From Deltaproteobacteria bacterium RBG_16_44_11 (GTDB taxonomy: Bacteria; Desulfobacterota; Syntrophia; Syntrophales; Smithellaceae), in assembly GCA_001797845.1 (NCBI GenBank), contig MGQN01000020.1, positions 74,362-94,244 on the forward strand: a DNA stretch of 19,883 bases, given 5' to 3'. Below are positions 1 to 7,820 of this stretch, one piece after another (the first letter of the stretch is position 1; each line of letters begins with the position of its first letter). Both the position numbers and the translations under genes were made by a program. The notes below the pieces were generated by a model that was not told the origin of the DNA, did no database searches, and saw only the letters and a program-made list of their open reading frames with translations.

Positions 1-132
1 GGCGGCGGTAAAATTCCTTTGCTTCCCGAATATGCCGTTGGCTGGGAAAAAGGCGATTTGATCCTGCGCAATTATGAAGGAAACATTTTTCGCTATCCCG
101 ACAACCATGCCGAGTTGAAAGATATACATTAA
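1..132 (+). CDS. KamA-family radical SAM aminomutase, C-terminal end (partial)
   Basis: Only the last 43 codons are present; the gene begins upstream of the window and ends with TAA at 130-132. The reading frame gives GGGKIPLLPEYAVGWEKGD followed by a LRNYEGNIFRYPDN-type tail. This matches the known C-terminal end of lysine 2,3-aminomutase (KamA), where a glycine run, a K-x-P-x-x-P segment and an ILRNFEG-like strand follow the radical SAM barrel. The family moves an alpha-amino group to the beta carbon using SAM, a 4Fe-4S cluster and PLP, giving beta-lysine or, in relatives, beta-glutamate. The catalytic CxxxCxxC and PLP lysine lie outside the window, so substrate and activity cannot be judged. 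It is probably cotranscribed with the ATP-grasp genes downstream (45-nt gap). Confidence 0.75.
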   Translation, partial: GGGKIPLLPEYAVGWEKGDLILRNYEGNIFRYPDNHAELKDIH

Positions 133-177
133 AAGCGTGAAAGTGCACGTCAGGAGGTCAGATCTTTCTTTTTCATT

Positions 178-1173
178 ATGGTTGCTGTTAAAAAGTTGAA
201 AGTCGGCTTGACGTACGATTTACGCGATGACTATTTAAAAGAAGGATACTCTCCTGAAGAAATAGCTGAATTTGATTTTCCCGGCACAATTGACGCTCTG
301 GAAAAGGCTATACTGGCCAAAGGCTATCAAACGGACAGAATCGGCAATATCAAATCATTAGTACGCCGCCTTGCAGCAGGAGATCGTTGGGACCTCGTTT
401 TCAATATTGCCGAAGGAATGCATGGTTTCGGCCGTGAAGCTCAGGTTCCCGCCATTTTAGACGCTTATAACATTCCCTATACTTTTTCCGATCCACTGGG
501 CCAGTCTCTCGGCCTTCACAAAAGCATGGCCAAGCATATCGTCCGTGCTTTGGGCATTCCCACTCCTGATTTTGCCGTAGTCGAATCCGCGAAAGACTTG
601 TCCCACCTCAATCTTCCTTATCCTGTTTTTGCTAAACCCATAGCCGAAGGCACAGGCAAAGGCATTACTTCCTTGTCGAAAATTACCAGCAGGCGTGAAC
701 TCGATGAGGTTTGCCGGAATATTTTGCAAAATTTCAAACAACCGGTGCTTGTGGAAACTTACCTGCCGGGAAGAGAATTTACTGTGGGGATATTAGGATC
801 GGGAAAAGACGCCCGGGCTCTGGGTGTTCTCGAAATACTTCTCAATCCTTCGGCAGAAAAAAATGCTTATTCCTATGAAAACAAGGAACGCTGTGAATCA
901 CTGGTCCAATACATTCTGGTAAATGATAAAGAAGCCAAGCTCGCTATGGATACCGCCCTGAGAGCCTGGCGCGCCCTGAATTTAAAAGATGCCGGCCGTG
1001 TTGATTTGCGCTCCGATGCCGCAGGAATTCCTAATTTCATGGAAGTTAATCCTTTGGCCGGATTAAATCCATCTCACTCGGATTTGCCCATATTATGCAC
1101 CCAATTAGGAATCAGCTATAATGAATTAATAAGCTCGATTATCGAATCGGCTTTAAAGCGTGTTAATAACTAA
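178..1173 (+). CDS. D-Ala-D-Ala-ligase-like ATP-grasp ligase (first of tandem pair)
   Basis: This 331-residue ATP-grasp enzyme has the size and layout of D-alanine-D-alanine ligase: an N-terminal Rossmann-like domain, an ATP-binding lysine in FAKP with a Gly-rich loop after it (EGTGKGI), a LVETYLPGREFTVGIL strand, and a C-terminal metal site (GRVDLR, then FMEVNPLAGLNPSHSD) keeping the Asp, Glu and Asn that bind Mg-ATP. The family joins a carboxylate to an amine through an acyl phosphate. It is distinct from its neighbour, so the two are not a recent duplication. Its place between a KamA-type aminomutase and a GNAT argues against the housekeeping cell-wall Ddl role and for joining an unusual amino acid. 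The start is the ATG at 178, but the only strong Shine-Dalgarno (AGGAGG, 152-157) lies 20 nt upstream, which is unusually far. Confidence 0.8.
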   Translation: MVAVKKLKVGLTYDLRDDYLKEGYSPEEIAEFDFPGTIDALEKAILAKGYQTDRIGNIKSLVRRLAAGDRWDLVFNIAEGMHGFGREAQVPAILDAYNIPYTFSDPLGQSLGLHKSMAKHIVRALGIPTPDFAVVESAKDLSHLNLPYPVFAKPIAEGTGKGITSLSKITSRRELDEVCRNILQNFKQPVLVETYLPGREFTVGILGSGKDARALGVLEILLNPSAEKNAYSYENKERCESLVQYILVNDKEAKLAMDTALRAWRALNLKDAGRVDLRSDAAGIPNFMEVNPLAGLNPSHSDLPILCTQLGISYNELISSIIESALKRVNN

Positions 1174-1190
1174 TCGTCAATCCAGGTTCA

Positions 1191-2174
1191 ATGAAAAAGA
1201 TAGTAATTTTGCACAGTGATATTTACGCGGACGCTACAGAAGATGAGCTTGACTGCTTGGAACAAGCCGAGGCAATCTCGGAAGCGCTGCACCTCCTTGA
1301 TTACGAGCCGATACTTTTACCCTTCGTCCTCGATTTAAACCAAACGATTAAAAAACTGAAAGCATTAAAACCATACGCCGTTTTCAACATTGTGGAATCT
1401 ATAAACGGTAAAGGTAGTCTGATTCATCTTGCCACTGCCTTACTTGATTATCTGCAAATACCCTATACTGGATGCCATACAGACGCGATGTTTCTGACAT
1501 CGAACAAGCCTCTGGCCAAGAAAATCATGCAACATGCTAATATTGTCACTCCAGCATGGGTAACACAAGAAGGTTTCTGTTCTCAATCGACTCCCGCTAA
1601 TGTATATTTAATAAAATCTTCCTGGGAACACGCTTCTATCGGATTGGATGAAAACTCCCTTATTCGTTATACCAACCAAGAGAATCTAATGGAGGAAATG
1701 AATCGCCGCAAAGAAAAACTCGGTGGTTCCTGCTACGCCGAAGCCTATATTGACGGACGTGAATTCAATATAGCTCTTATCTCCGGTATGTCCGGTGTGA
1801 TGGTCTTACCGGCGGCGGAAATGCTTTTTCGGGATTATGCCCCGAATAAGCCAAAACTCGTGGATTATAAAGCCAAATGGGTGGCCGATTCTTTCGAGTA
1901 CAATAATACGATACGAAAATTTGATTTCCATGAAAACGATGCCGATCTTATATCGGCCTTGCGTGAAATTGCCCTGCGTTGCTGGGATCTATTCGGCTTG
2001 CGCGGATACGCGCGCGTTGATTTTCGCGTTGATAATCAGGGTATCCCTTTTGTTTTGGAAATCAATGCTAATCCCTGTTTGTCGCCTGATGCCGGTTTTA
2101 CCGCCGCGCTGGAACAGGCAAAGATAAAATATCATGAAGCTATCGGTTTTATAATCAAAAATTCTTTGAAATAA
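1191..2174 (+). CDS. D-Ala-D-Ala-ligase-like ATP-grasp ligase (second of tandem pair)
   Basis: This is a second, divergent ATP-grasp protein of 327 residues, 17 nt after the first and almost certainly in the same operon. The Ddl-like N-terminal half ends in LQIPYTGCHTDAM with a lysine (SNKPLAKKIM) where Ddl carries its conserved lysine. The ATP-binding region has LIKSSWEHASIGL, similar to the KP-x-x-x-x-SIG pattern, then AYIDGREFNIALI. The metal-binding end reads YARVDFRVD and FVLEINANPCLSPDAGF, so the Asp, Glu and Asn ligands are intact. The omega-loop region (VDYKAKW) is also Ddl-like. Two unlike ligases in tandem suggest two successive peptide or amide bonds, or one bond to each of two amino groups. 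One of them could instead be the cell-wall Ddl. The ATG has only a weak ribosome site (CCAGG). Confidence 0.8.
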   Translation: MKKIVILHSDIYADATEDELDCLEQAEAISEALHLLDYEPILLPFVLDLNQTIKKLKALKPYAVFNIVESINGKGSLIHLATALLDYLQIPYTGCHTDAMFLTSNKPLAKKIMQHANIVTPAWVTQEGFCSQSTPANVYLIKSSWEHASIGLDENSLIRYTNQENLMEEMNRRKEKLGGSCYAEAYIDGREFNIALISGMSGVMVLPAAEMLFRDYAPNKPKLVDYKAKWVADSFEYNNTIRKFDFHENDADLISALREIALRCWDLFGLRGYARVDFRVDNQGIPFVLEINANPCLSPDAGFTAALEQAKIKYHEAIGFIIKNSLK

Positions 2175-2233
2175 TTTTAGGGCGTCCTTCTTTTTATGCT
2201 AAACTCTATCTTTACGAAAAATTGATTAATGCT

Positions 2234-2719
2234 ATGACTAATTTAATTTACCGTCAACAGATAGAGCCATCAGACCTCGAGGCTATTTCCGCTATTGTAA
2301 AATCCAGCGGCTTTTTTTCCACTGCGGAAATCGACATCGCGCTGGAATTAGCCAAAGAAAGGCTGGCGCAGCCGGATGCCAGCTCTTACCGGTTTTTATT
2401 TGCCGAAGACGAAAAACGTGTCGTCGGATATACCTGTTATGGTCTTATTCCCGCAACTTCATACAGTTATGACCTGTACTGGATTGCCGTACTAAAAGAC
2501 CTCTGCGGCCAAGGTCTGGGTAAACTCCTGATGGCCAAAACAGAAAAACTGATTCGCGCCGACCGAGGCAGACAAGTATACGTCGAAACATCTTCAAGGG
2601 ATCAATATCAACCAACCCGCAATTTCTATGAAAGCTGCGGTTATCATCAGGAAGCTTTCTTGAAGAATTTTTATTCCGAAGGTGACGGTAAAATTATTTA
2701 CGCTAAAATCCTTGAATAA
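2234..2719 (+). CDS. GNAT-family N-acetyltransferase
   Basis: This acyltransferase of about 161 residues has the single-domain GNAT fold. The acetyl-CoA binding motif A is clear as YWIAVLKDLCGQGLGKLLM (the Q-x-x-G-x-G/A signature), followed by VYVETSSRDQYQPTRNFYE with the Tyr/Glu-rich strand and the usual NFYESCGY end. The frame stays open upstream to a TTG at 2222, but the ATG at 2234 is the simpler start; neither has a strong ribosome site. It lies 59 nt after the second ATP-grasp gene. The enzyme could acetylate the amino end of the product made by the aminomutase and ligases, as the unrelated acetyltransferase AblB does for beta-lysine. That substrate is inferred from context only. Confidence 0.75.
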   Translation: MTNLIYRQQIEPSDLEAISAIVKSSGFFSTAEIDIALELAKERLAQPDASSYRFLFAEDEKRVVGYTCYGLIPATSYSYDLYWIAVLKDLCGQGLGKLLMAKTEKLIRADRGRQVYVETSSRDQYQPTRNFYESCGYHQEAFLKNFYSEGDGKIIYAKILE

Positions 2720-2849
2720 CAGGCAATAATCTTCTTGAGTTTCGGTCGGATGCGTTTAAATACTTGCATTTTTTCCGATAATTAGCTAGACACTGCCATA
2801 ATTTATGACCGTTTTGTAAATCCTTAAGAAAAGCAAGGAGGAATTACTC

Positions 2850-3470
2850 ATGCGCCTTTTTCCAAAATCAGAAAATTTTTTTGAATATTTTGAAGAGCTG
2901 GCCGGTAAAATCGAGGAAGGTGGTAATCTTTTTCTGGAAATGGCTCAAACTCGTGATTATTCCGATGTGAGAGTTGCCAAACTCAAAGAAATTGAGCACG
3001 AAGCGGATGGTATTACCCATAAAACATATGAAAAAATGCATAAAACATTTCTTACACCAATAGATCGTGAAGATATCTACGCTCTTGTTAATAAAATGGA
3101 TAGTATTATGGATGTCATTGAAGCCACCGCTATCCGCATCCATCTTTATAAAGTTAAAAAGCCATCTGATGAAATTATCAAACAGGCGCAAATCTTGAAT
3201 GACGCGATAAAAAAAGTCAAAAGCATCGTCCATGCCATGCGTAACATGAAAAACTCCGAAATGATTCTTAGCTGTTGCGTGGAAATAAATACCCTGGAAA
3301 ACGCCGGCGATGTTGTTTTAAGAACGATCATGGCCAATCTTTTTGAAAATGAGAAAGACGCCATTGAACTTGTAAAATGGAAAGATATTTTTCAACTTCT
3401 GGAAGAAGCAATAGACGTATGCGAGGACGTTTCTAACATTGTAGAGGGGATTGTCCTGAAACATGCTTGA
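2850..3470 (+). CDS. DUF47 / PhoU-like phosphate transport accessory protein
   Basis: The 206-residue, nearly all-helical cytoplasmic protein belongs to the DUF47 (PhoU-related, TIGR00153) family. It begins MRLFPKSENFFEYFEELAG and has the E-H-E-A-D-x-I-T/H helix (KEIEHEADGITHKTYEKM), the T-P-I-D-R-E-D-I turn and an E-D-x-S-N-I-V-E-G end, all typical of the family; PhoU-like helices use such acidic clusters to bind metal. DUF47 proteins sit next to PiT transporters in many genomes and are thought to control their activity. Here the stop codon overlaps the transporter start by 8 nt (ATGCTTGA), which indicates translational coupling. The start is supported by AAGGAGG at 2835-2841, 8 nt before the ATG. 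The 130-nt upstream gap shows no convincing promoter or Pho box. Confidence 0.85.
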   Translation: MRLFPKSENFFEYFEELAGKIEEGGNLFLEMAQTRDYSDVRVAKLKEIEHEADGITHKTYEKMHKTFLTPIDREDIYALVNKMDSIMDVIEATAIRIHLYKVKKPSDEIIKQAQILNDAIKKVKSIVHAMRNMKNSEMILSCCVEINTLENAGDVVLRTIMANLFENEKDAIELVKWKDIFQLLEEAIDVCEDVSNIVEGIVLKHA

Positions 3471-4464
3471 GTCCATGGCATTTGTTTTTTTTCTTATTTT
3501 TATTGCGCTGGTTTTTGATTTCATCAACGGCTTTCATGATTCGGCTAATTCCATATCGACCGTTGTATCCACCCGAGTATTATCTCCCCAATATGCCGTC
3601 CTCTGGGCAGCATTTTTTAATTTTGTAGCTGCTTTTCTTATTGGAACACAAGTTGCTCATACTATCGGCAAGGGAATTATTCATCTGGATATAGTCGATA
3701 ATTTGTTGATTTTGTCTGCTCTTGGTGGAGCCATCATTTGGGATGTTGCGACTTGGTATTATGGACTTCCCAGTAGTTCTTCTCACGCTTTAATGGGCGG
3801 CCTTATTGGCGCTGCTGTTGCCAAAGCCGGCACGGGAACACTGGTCTGGTCAGGTATTACCAAAACAACGCTTTTTATCATTGTTTCTCCTGCTATCGGC
3901 ATGGTGTTGGGATTTACGTTCATGGTTCTGGCCATGAACCTGAGCCGTTATTCCAATATTGCTAAATCAGATAAAGTCTTTCGTAAACTTCAACTTCTTT
4001 CCGCCGCTGTTTATTCGCTGGGACATGGTATGAACGACGCGCAAAAAACGATGGGTATTATCGCTATGGCTCTTTTCAGTAAGGGTCTATTGGGTAATAC
4101 CTTTTATATTCCTTTTTGGCTTATTATCACATGCCATGCAGCTATAGCTTTAGGAACCATGTTCGGCGGCTGGCGGATTGTCAAAACGATGGGAACAAGG
4201 ATTACCAAACTACAGCCTATCGGTGGTTTTAGCGCTGAAACTGCTGCCGCCTGTTCCATTATTGGCGCATCTATTGCCGGAATTCCCGTCAGCACAACTC
4301 ATACCATTACCGGCGCAATTGTTGGCGTCGGCGCTACCAAAAGACTTTCCGCCGTGCGCTGGGGTGTAGCGGGGAACATTATCTGGGCATGGCTTTTAAC
4401 TATCCCTGTTTCTGCCGCGATTTCCGCAATTATTTATCTTGCTATAAATTATTTTTCCGGTTAG
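3463..4464 (+). CDS. pit: PiT-family inorganic phosphate transporter
   Basis: This 333-residue integral membrane protein is a low-affinity phosphate:cation symporter of the PiT family. The first family signature is at residues about 19-38 (DFINGFHDSANSISTVVSTR). The middle cytoplasmic loop gives way to GMNDAQKTMGII, and the second signature copy near residues 255-290 carries GGFSAETAAACSIIGAS and PVSTTHTITGAIVG. The inverted repeat of these two halves forms the transport core. About ten hydrophobic segments can be counted. The size is that of short bacterial and archaeal Pit proteins (E. coli PitA is about 500). The ATG at 3463 overlaps the DUF47 gene; GAGGGG lies 13 nt upstream and a second in-frame ATG is at 3475. 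The DUF47 partner supports phosphate rather than sulfate as substrate. Confidence 0.9.
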   Translation: MLESMAFVFFLIFIALVFDFINGFHDSANSISTVVSTRVLSPQYAVLWAAFFNFVAAFLIGTQVAHTIGKGIIHLDIVDNLLILSALGGAIIWDVATWYYGLPSSSSHALMGGLIGAAVAKAGTGTLVWSGITKTTLFIIVSPAIGMVLGFTFMVLAMNLSRYSNIAKSDKVFRKLQLLSAAVYSLGHGMNDAQKTMGIIAMALFSKGLLGNTFYIPFWLIITCHAAIALGTMFGGWRIVKTMGTRITKLQPIGGFSAETAAACSIIGASIAGIPVSTTHTITGAIVGVGATKRLSAVRWGVAGNIIWAWLLTIPVSAAISAIIYLAINYFSG

Positions 4465-4495
4465 CATATTTCCTCACGTCAATGAGAGATTCATC

Positions 4496-5983
4496 ATGAA
4501 TATTTTAATGATATATCCAAAATATCCTGTTACCTTCTGGAGTTTTAAATACACCCTGAAATATATATCTAAAAAGGCCGCTTTCCCGCCTTTAGGCTTA
4601 CTTACCGTGGCAGCTATGCTGCCGAAAGAATGGAACCTGCAATTAGTTGATCTAAACGTTCGAAGGCTTGAACAAAAGGAATTGGAATGGGCGGATTATG
4701 TGATGATCAGCGCGATGCTGGTTCAAAAAGATTCCGCCAGGGAAATCCTCGAAAATTGTAAACGACTGCAGAAAAAGGTTATTGCCGGCGGACCATTGTT
4801 TACCAGTAAGTCCGAAGACTATATTCATCTTGTTGACCATCTGATTTTAAATGAAGCAGAATGCACGCTGCCTCAATTTTTGGCTGATTTGAAAAATGGT
4901 ACTTCTAAAAAAGTTTACCGCTCCAATAGCTTTCCTTCACTGCGAAATACACCACTGCCGCGCTGGGATATTGTAAAAACCAAATATTATGCCCTTTTGA
5001 TGATCCAATTTTCCCGCGGCTGCCCTTTTAACTGCGAGTTTTGCGATGTCACCTCCCTATTCGGGCATAATCCGCGGACAAAAACTGATGATCAGTTTTT
5101 ACAGGAGTTGCAGGCAATTTATGATACCGGTTGGCGGGGAAGTCTATTCGTTGTTGATGACAATTTTATCGGTAACAAAAAAGCGATTAAAGCAATGCTG
5201 CCCCATGTGATTGAATGGATGAAGGCACATAAATATCCTTTTGAGATGCTTACCGAAACATCCATTAATATAGCCGATGACGATCAATTAATTCAGCTTA
5301 TGACGGAAGCTGGTTTTACCAATATATTCATCGGTCTGGAAACGCCTAATGAAGAAAGCTTAAAAGAATGTTCCAAAAATCAAAACTGCAAACGTGATAT
5401 GACTGCGGCCATTAAGAAATTACAGGCCGCGGGACTGCAAGTTTTCGGCGGTTACATAGTTGGCTTCGATAATGATGATGAAAGTATTTTCGCGCGGCAG
5501 ATAAAATTCATCCAGGAAACAGGAGTTGTTACGGCTATGGTGGGTTTATTAAACGCGTTGCCCAACACAAAATTATGGCACCGTTTAAAAAAGGAAAATC
5601 GTCTTGCGGATACATCCTCAGGAGACAATACTGACGGCAGTATTAACTTCATCCCCCGCATGGATAAAGCGAAGCTAATTGCGGGCTATAACAAAATCGT
5701 GAAGACAATTTACAGCCCGCGTTATTATTATCAGCGCATTAATGAATTTCTCAAAACATATAAGCCGATACCAATAATCCGAAAAAACAAATATTCCCTG
5801 CAACGTCTGAAAGCATTGTTTAAATCTGTTTTTTATATTGGTATTTTAGGCAATGGCGCATCGCAGTGGTATTATTGGAAACTTATGTTGAAATCTTTGT
5901 TCATTTACCGTAAGTCTTTTGCTGAAGCTATGACGCTTATGGTCTATGGTTACCACTTCCGCAAGATAGCCAAAAAATTATAA
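4496..5983 (+). CDS. B12-binding-domain radical SAM protein, DUF4070 / HpnP-like
   Basis: The 495-residue enzyme has an N-terminal Rossmann-like cobalamin-binding type domain (residues about 1-150, starting NILMIYPKYPVTFWSF), a radical SAM barrel with the 4Fe-4S motif C176-x3-C180-x2-C183 (RGCPFNCEFCDV), and a C-terminal DUF4070 region from about residue 370 (INFIPRMDKAKLIAGYNKI). The stretch PRTKTDDQFLQELQAIY with VVDDNFIGNKK is diagnostic for the group that includes the hopanoid C-2 methylase HpnP, so methylation of an unactivated carbon is plausible. No hopanoid genes are in view, and the subfamily is wide, so the substrate is unknown. The first domain lacks an obvious DxHxxG, as is usual in this class. 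It sits 32 nt after pit and 29 nt before the decarboxylase, suggesting an operon with the latter. Confidence 0.85.
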   Translation: MNILMIYPKYPVTFWSFKYTLKYISKKAAFPPLGLLTVAAMLPKEWNLQLVDLNVRRLEQKELEWADYVMISAMLVQKDSAREILENCKRLQKKVIAGGPLFTSKSEDYIHLVDHLILNEAECTLPQFLADLKNGTSKKVYRSNSFPSLRNTPLPRWDIVKTKYYALLMIQFSRGCPFNCEFCDVTSLFGHNPRTKTDDQFLQELQAIYDTGWRGSLFVVDDNFIGNKKAIKAMLPHVIEWMKAHKYPFEMLTETSINIADDDQLIQLMTEAGFTNIFIGLETPNEESLKECSKNQNCKRDMTAAIKKLQAAGLQVFGGYIVGFDNDDESIFARQIKFIQETGVVTAMVGLLNALPNTKLWHRLKKENRLADTSSGDNTDGSINFIPRMDKAKLIAGYNKIVKTIYSPRYYYQRINEFLKTYKPIPIIRKNKYSLQRLKALFKSVFYIGILGNGASQWYYWKLMLKSLFIYRKSFAEAMTLMVYGYHFRKIAKKL

Positions 5984-6012
5984 ATTTTATACAAATGGGG
6001 AGTTCCAGTTCT

Positions 6013-7278
6013 ATGGCGGAAAAGCTGCTGCCTTTTACAAAAAAACAAATTGAAAAAATAATCGAACAATATCCTACGCCGTTTCATATTTACGATGAAA
6101 AGGCTATCCGTGAAAACGCGCAAGCGTTTAAAAACGCTTTTTCCTGGAACAAAGGTTTTAAAGAATTTTTTGCCGTTAAAGCCACGCCTAATCCCTATTT
6201 GATGAAAATTCTCCACAAAGAATGCTTCGGCGCCGATTGCAGTTCGCTGGCGGAATTAATCATGGCCCAAAAAACAGGTATCACCGGTGAAGAAATTATG
6301 TTTTCTTCTAATGACACACCGGCGGCGGAATTCGTCAAAGCTAGAGAATTAAACGCAATAATCAATCTTGATGACTTTACGCATCTTGCCTATTTGGAAG
6401 AACACGCCGGACTTCCAGAATTGATTTGTTTCCGCTACAATCCAGGGCCATTAAAAAAAGGCAACATCATAATTGGTCATCCGGAAGAAGCCAAATATGG
6501 CCTTACCAGAGAGCAACTCTTTGAAGGTTACGAAACCTGCAAGGCAAAAGGAATTAACCGTTTTGGTATCCATACCATGGTTGCTTCCAACGAATTGGAC
6601 GCCGCTTATTTTGTCGAAACGGCGGAAATACTTTTTCAGCTTGTGGCCGATATTTCCCGTAAATTGACAATTCGTTTTGAGTTTGTAAATTTTAGCGGGG
6701 GCGTGGGAATTCCTTACCAGCCGGACCAAAAGCGTATAGACCTTGCCGCGATGAGCCGCGGCATCAAAGAAAAATATGAAAAAATAATTGCCGCCCACGG
6801 TCTCGCTCCCATCAAAATATTTACGGAGTGCGGCCGTTACATCACCGGCCCTTATGGTTATCTTGTTTCCCGGGTTTTGCATATCAAAGATACTTACAAG
6901 AAATTTGCCGGTCTTGACGCCAGTATGGCGAACTTAATGCGTCCCGCTCTTTATGGCGCGTATCATCATATTACCGTTATGGGAAAAGAAAAACTACCGC
7001 ACAATGTCGCGTATGATGTGACCGGTTCTCTTTGTGAAAATAACGATAAATTCGCCATTGATCGTCTACTGCCCAAACTGGATACCGGTGACATTATTGT
7101 AATTCATGATGCGGGAGCTCATGGTCATGCGATGGGCTTCAATTACAACGGAAAACTCCGGTCGGCGGAATTACTGCTTCGAGAAAACGGAAATGTCGTG
7201 CAAATCCGCCGCGCCGAAACCGTTGACGATTATTTTGCCACTTTGGATTTTAACGGCTTAGCCGGATTTAAAGTTTAG
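6013..7278 (+). CDS. Fold-type III PLP decarboxylase, diaminopimelate decarboxylase-like
   Basis: This protein of about 421 residues has the group IV decarboxylase architecture: a PLP alanine-racemase-like barrel and a C-terminal beta domain. The Schiff-base lysine is in FFAVKATPNPYLMK (about residue 56), the glycine loop is NFSGGVGIPYQP, and the arginine loop is ECGRYITGPYGYLVSRV. The C-terminal active-site Cys and Asp are in GSLCENNDKFA, followed by DAGAHGHAMGFNYNG. It resembles LysA, which makes lysine from meso-diaminopimelate, but three motifs differ from classic LysA: HTMVAS for HxHxGS, ECGR for EPGR and CENND for CESGD. So it may be a LysA variant or act on another D-centre amino acid. 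I prefer the ATG at 6013, which has GGGGAG (5997-6002) 10 nt upstream, over the ATG at 5995, which has no ribosome site. Confidence 0.8.
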   Translation: MAEKLLPFTKKQIEKIIEQYPTPFHIYDEKAIRENAQAFKNAFSWNKGFKEFFAVKATPNPYLMKILHKECFGADCSSLAELIMAQKTGITGEEIMFSSNDTPAAEFVKARELNAIINLDDFTHLAYLEEHAGLPELICFRYNPGPLKKGNIIIGHPEEAKYGLTREQLFEGYETCKAKGINRFGIHTMVASNELDAAYFVETAEILFQLVADISRKLTIRFEFVNFSGGVGIPYQPDQKRIDLAAMSRGIKEKYEKIIAAHGLAPIKIFTECGRYITGPYGYLVSRVLHIKDTYKKFAGLDASMANLMRPALYGAYHHITVMGKEKLPHNVAYDVTGSLCENNDKFAIDRLLPKLDTGDIIVIHDAGAHGHAMGFNYNGKLRSAELLLRENGNVVQIRRAETVDDYFATLDFNGLAGFKV

Positions 7279-7291
7279 GCAAAACCTTGCC
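7278..7291. terminator. Weak hairpin between convergent genes
   Basis: A 5-bp stem (GGCAA / TTGCC) with loop AACC lies in the 15-nt gap between the convergent decarboxylase and the split-barrel gene. It begins on the last base of the decarboxylase stop codon. There is no clear T-run on either side, so it is at best a weak two-way terminator. Confidence 0.25.
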
Positions 7292-7293
7292 CT

Positions 7294-7758
7294 TTACGGC
7301 AGGCCGGATTTCTTGCCGGTTGTCTTTTCCATGATTACGCCAACAACAATCACCTTCTGCAGTGCTTCCTCTTGGTAAATATAATCTTCCTTGCCGGCAT
7401 ATTTTTCCATCAGCATGTTTAATATTTTCTTCTTATCATTGGAATTATCGATAAAAAATGCCCGGCCAAATCCAATCACGCTTAAATATTTCATTCCCCA
7501 AGCACATGGTGATTTTCCCTTAACAATCTCTGTATTAATATCCATTTCAAAACATACATTGTTGTTTTTCCGGAGGATTTCCATCTTCTTTCCTTCCGCA
7601 GCCGAGTGAAAATAAAGATAGTTACCCTTTACAACAAAATTAACCGGAACAATATAAGGGCAATCACCGTCAACTAAAGAAATACGGCAGATTATCGCCT
7701 GTCGCATTATTTCTTCTATTTCCCGATAATTAACAATCTCTTTATCGTTTCTGCGCAT
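7294..7758 (-). CDS. Pyridoxamine 5'-phosphate oxidase-family FMN-binding split-barrel protein
   Basis: This protein of about 154 residues has the short split-barrel fold of the PPOX / NimA-like flavoprotein group. The line CRISLVDGDCPYIVPVNF is the typical first strand pair. Then come LYFHSAAEGKKMEILRKN, which forms the flavin phosphate site (the FHSAxxGxK pattern), NVCFEMDIN, and the YLSVIGFGRAFFI strand. Members bind FMN or heme and reduce small molecules such as nitroimidazoles or tetrapyrroles; many have no known substrate. The start at 7758 is preferred because GGGGG at 7766-7770 lies 7 nt from it, whereas an ATG at 7764 would be only one base from that site. It is divergent from the CHASE2 gene and shares its 120-nt promoter region. 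Confidence 0.8.
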   Translation of the reverse strand: MRRNDKEIVNYREIEEIMRQAIICRISLVDGDCPYIVPVNFVVKGNYLYFHSAAEGKKMEILRKNNNVCFEMDINTEIVKGKSPCAWGMKYLSVIGFGRAFFIDNSNDKKKILNMLMEKYAGKEDYIYQEEALQKVIVVGVIMEKTTGKKSGLP

Positions 7759-7792
7759 TTTCATGCCCCCTTATTAATTCCAACAAGAAATG

Positions 7793-7820
7793 TTGCAATA
7801 TTCTAACTATTTATTATAAT
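7793..7820 (+). promoter_or_regulatory. Sigma70-like promoter for the CHASE2-PP2C-FHA operon
   Basis: TTGCAA (7793-7798), a 16-nt spacer and a perfect TATAAT (7815-7820) form a good sigma70-type promoter, putting the start of transcription near 7827 and leaving a leader of about 50 nt before the ATG at 7880. No other strong + strand promoter is seen until 16582, so it may serve the whole run to 15928. Confidence 0.6.

Noticed and set aside
2791..2820. Possible Pho box before the DUF47-pit pair (CTGCCAT then TATGACC)
   Set aside because: The first half matches CTGTCAT in 6 of 7 bases, but the second half at the required spacing matches only about 2 of 7.
6451..6882. 143-codon open frame on the - strand within the decarboxylase gene
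   Set aside because: It lies wholly antisense to a well-supported PLP enzyme, has no ribosome site and resembles no family I know.
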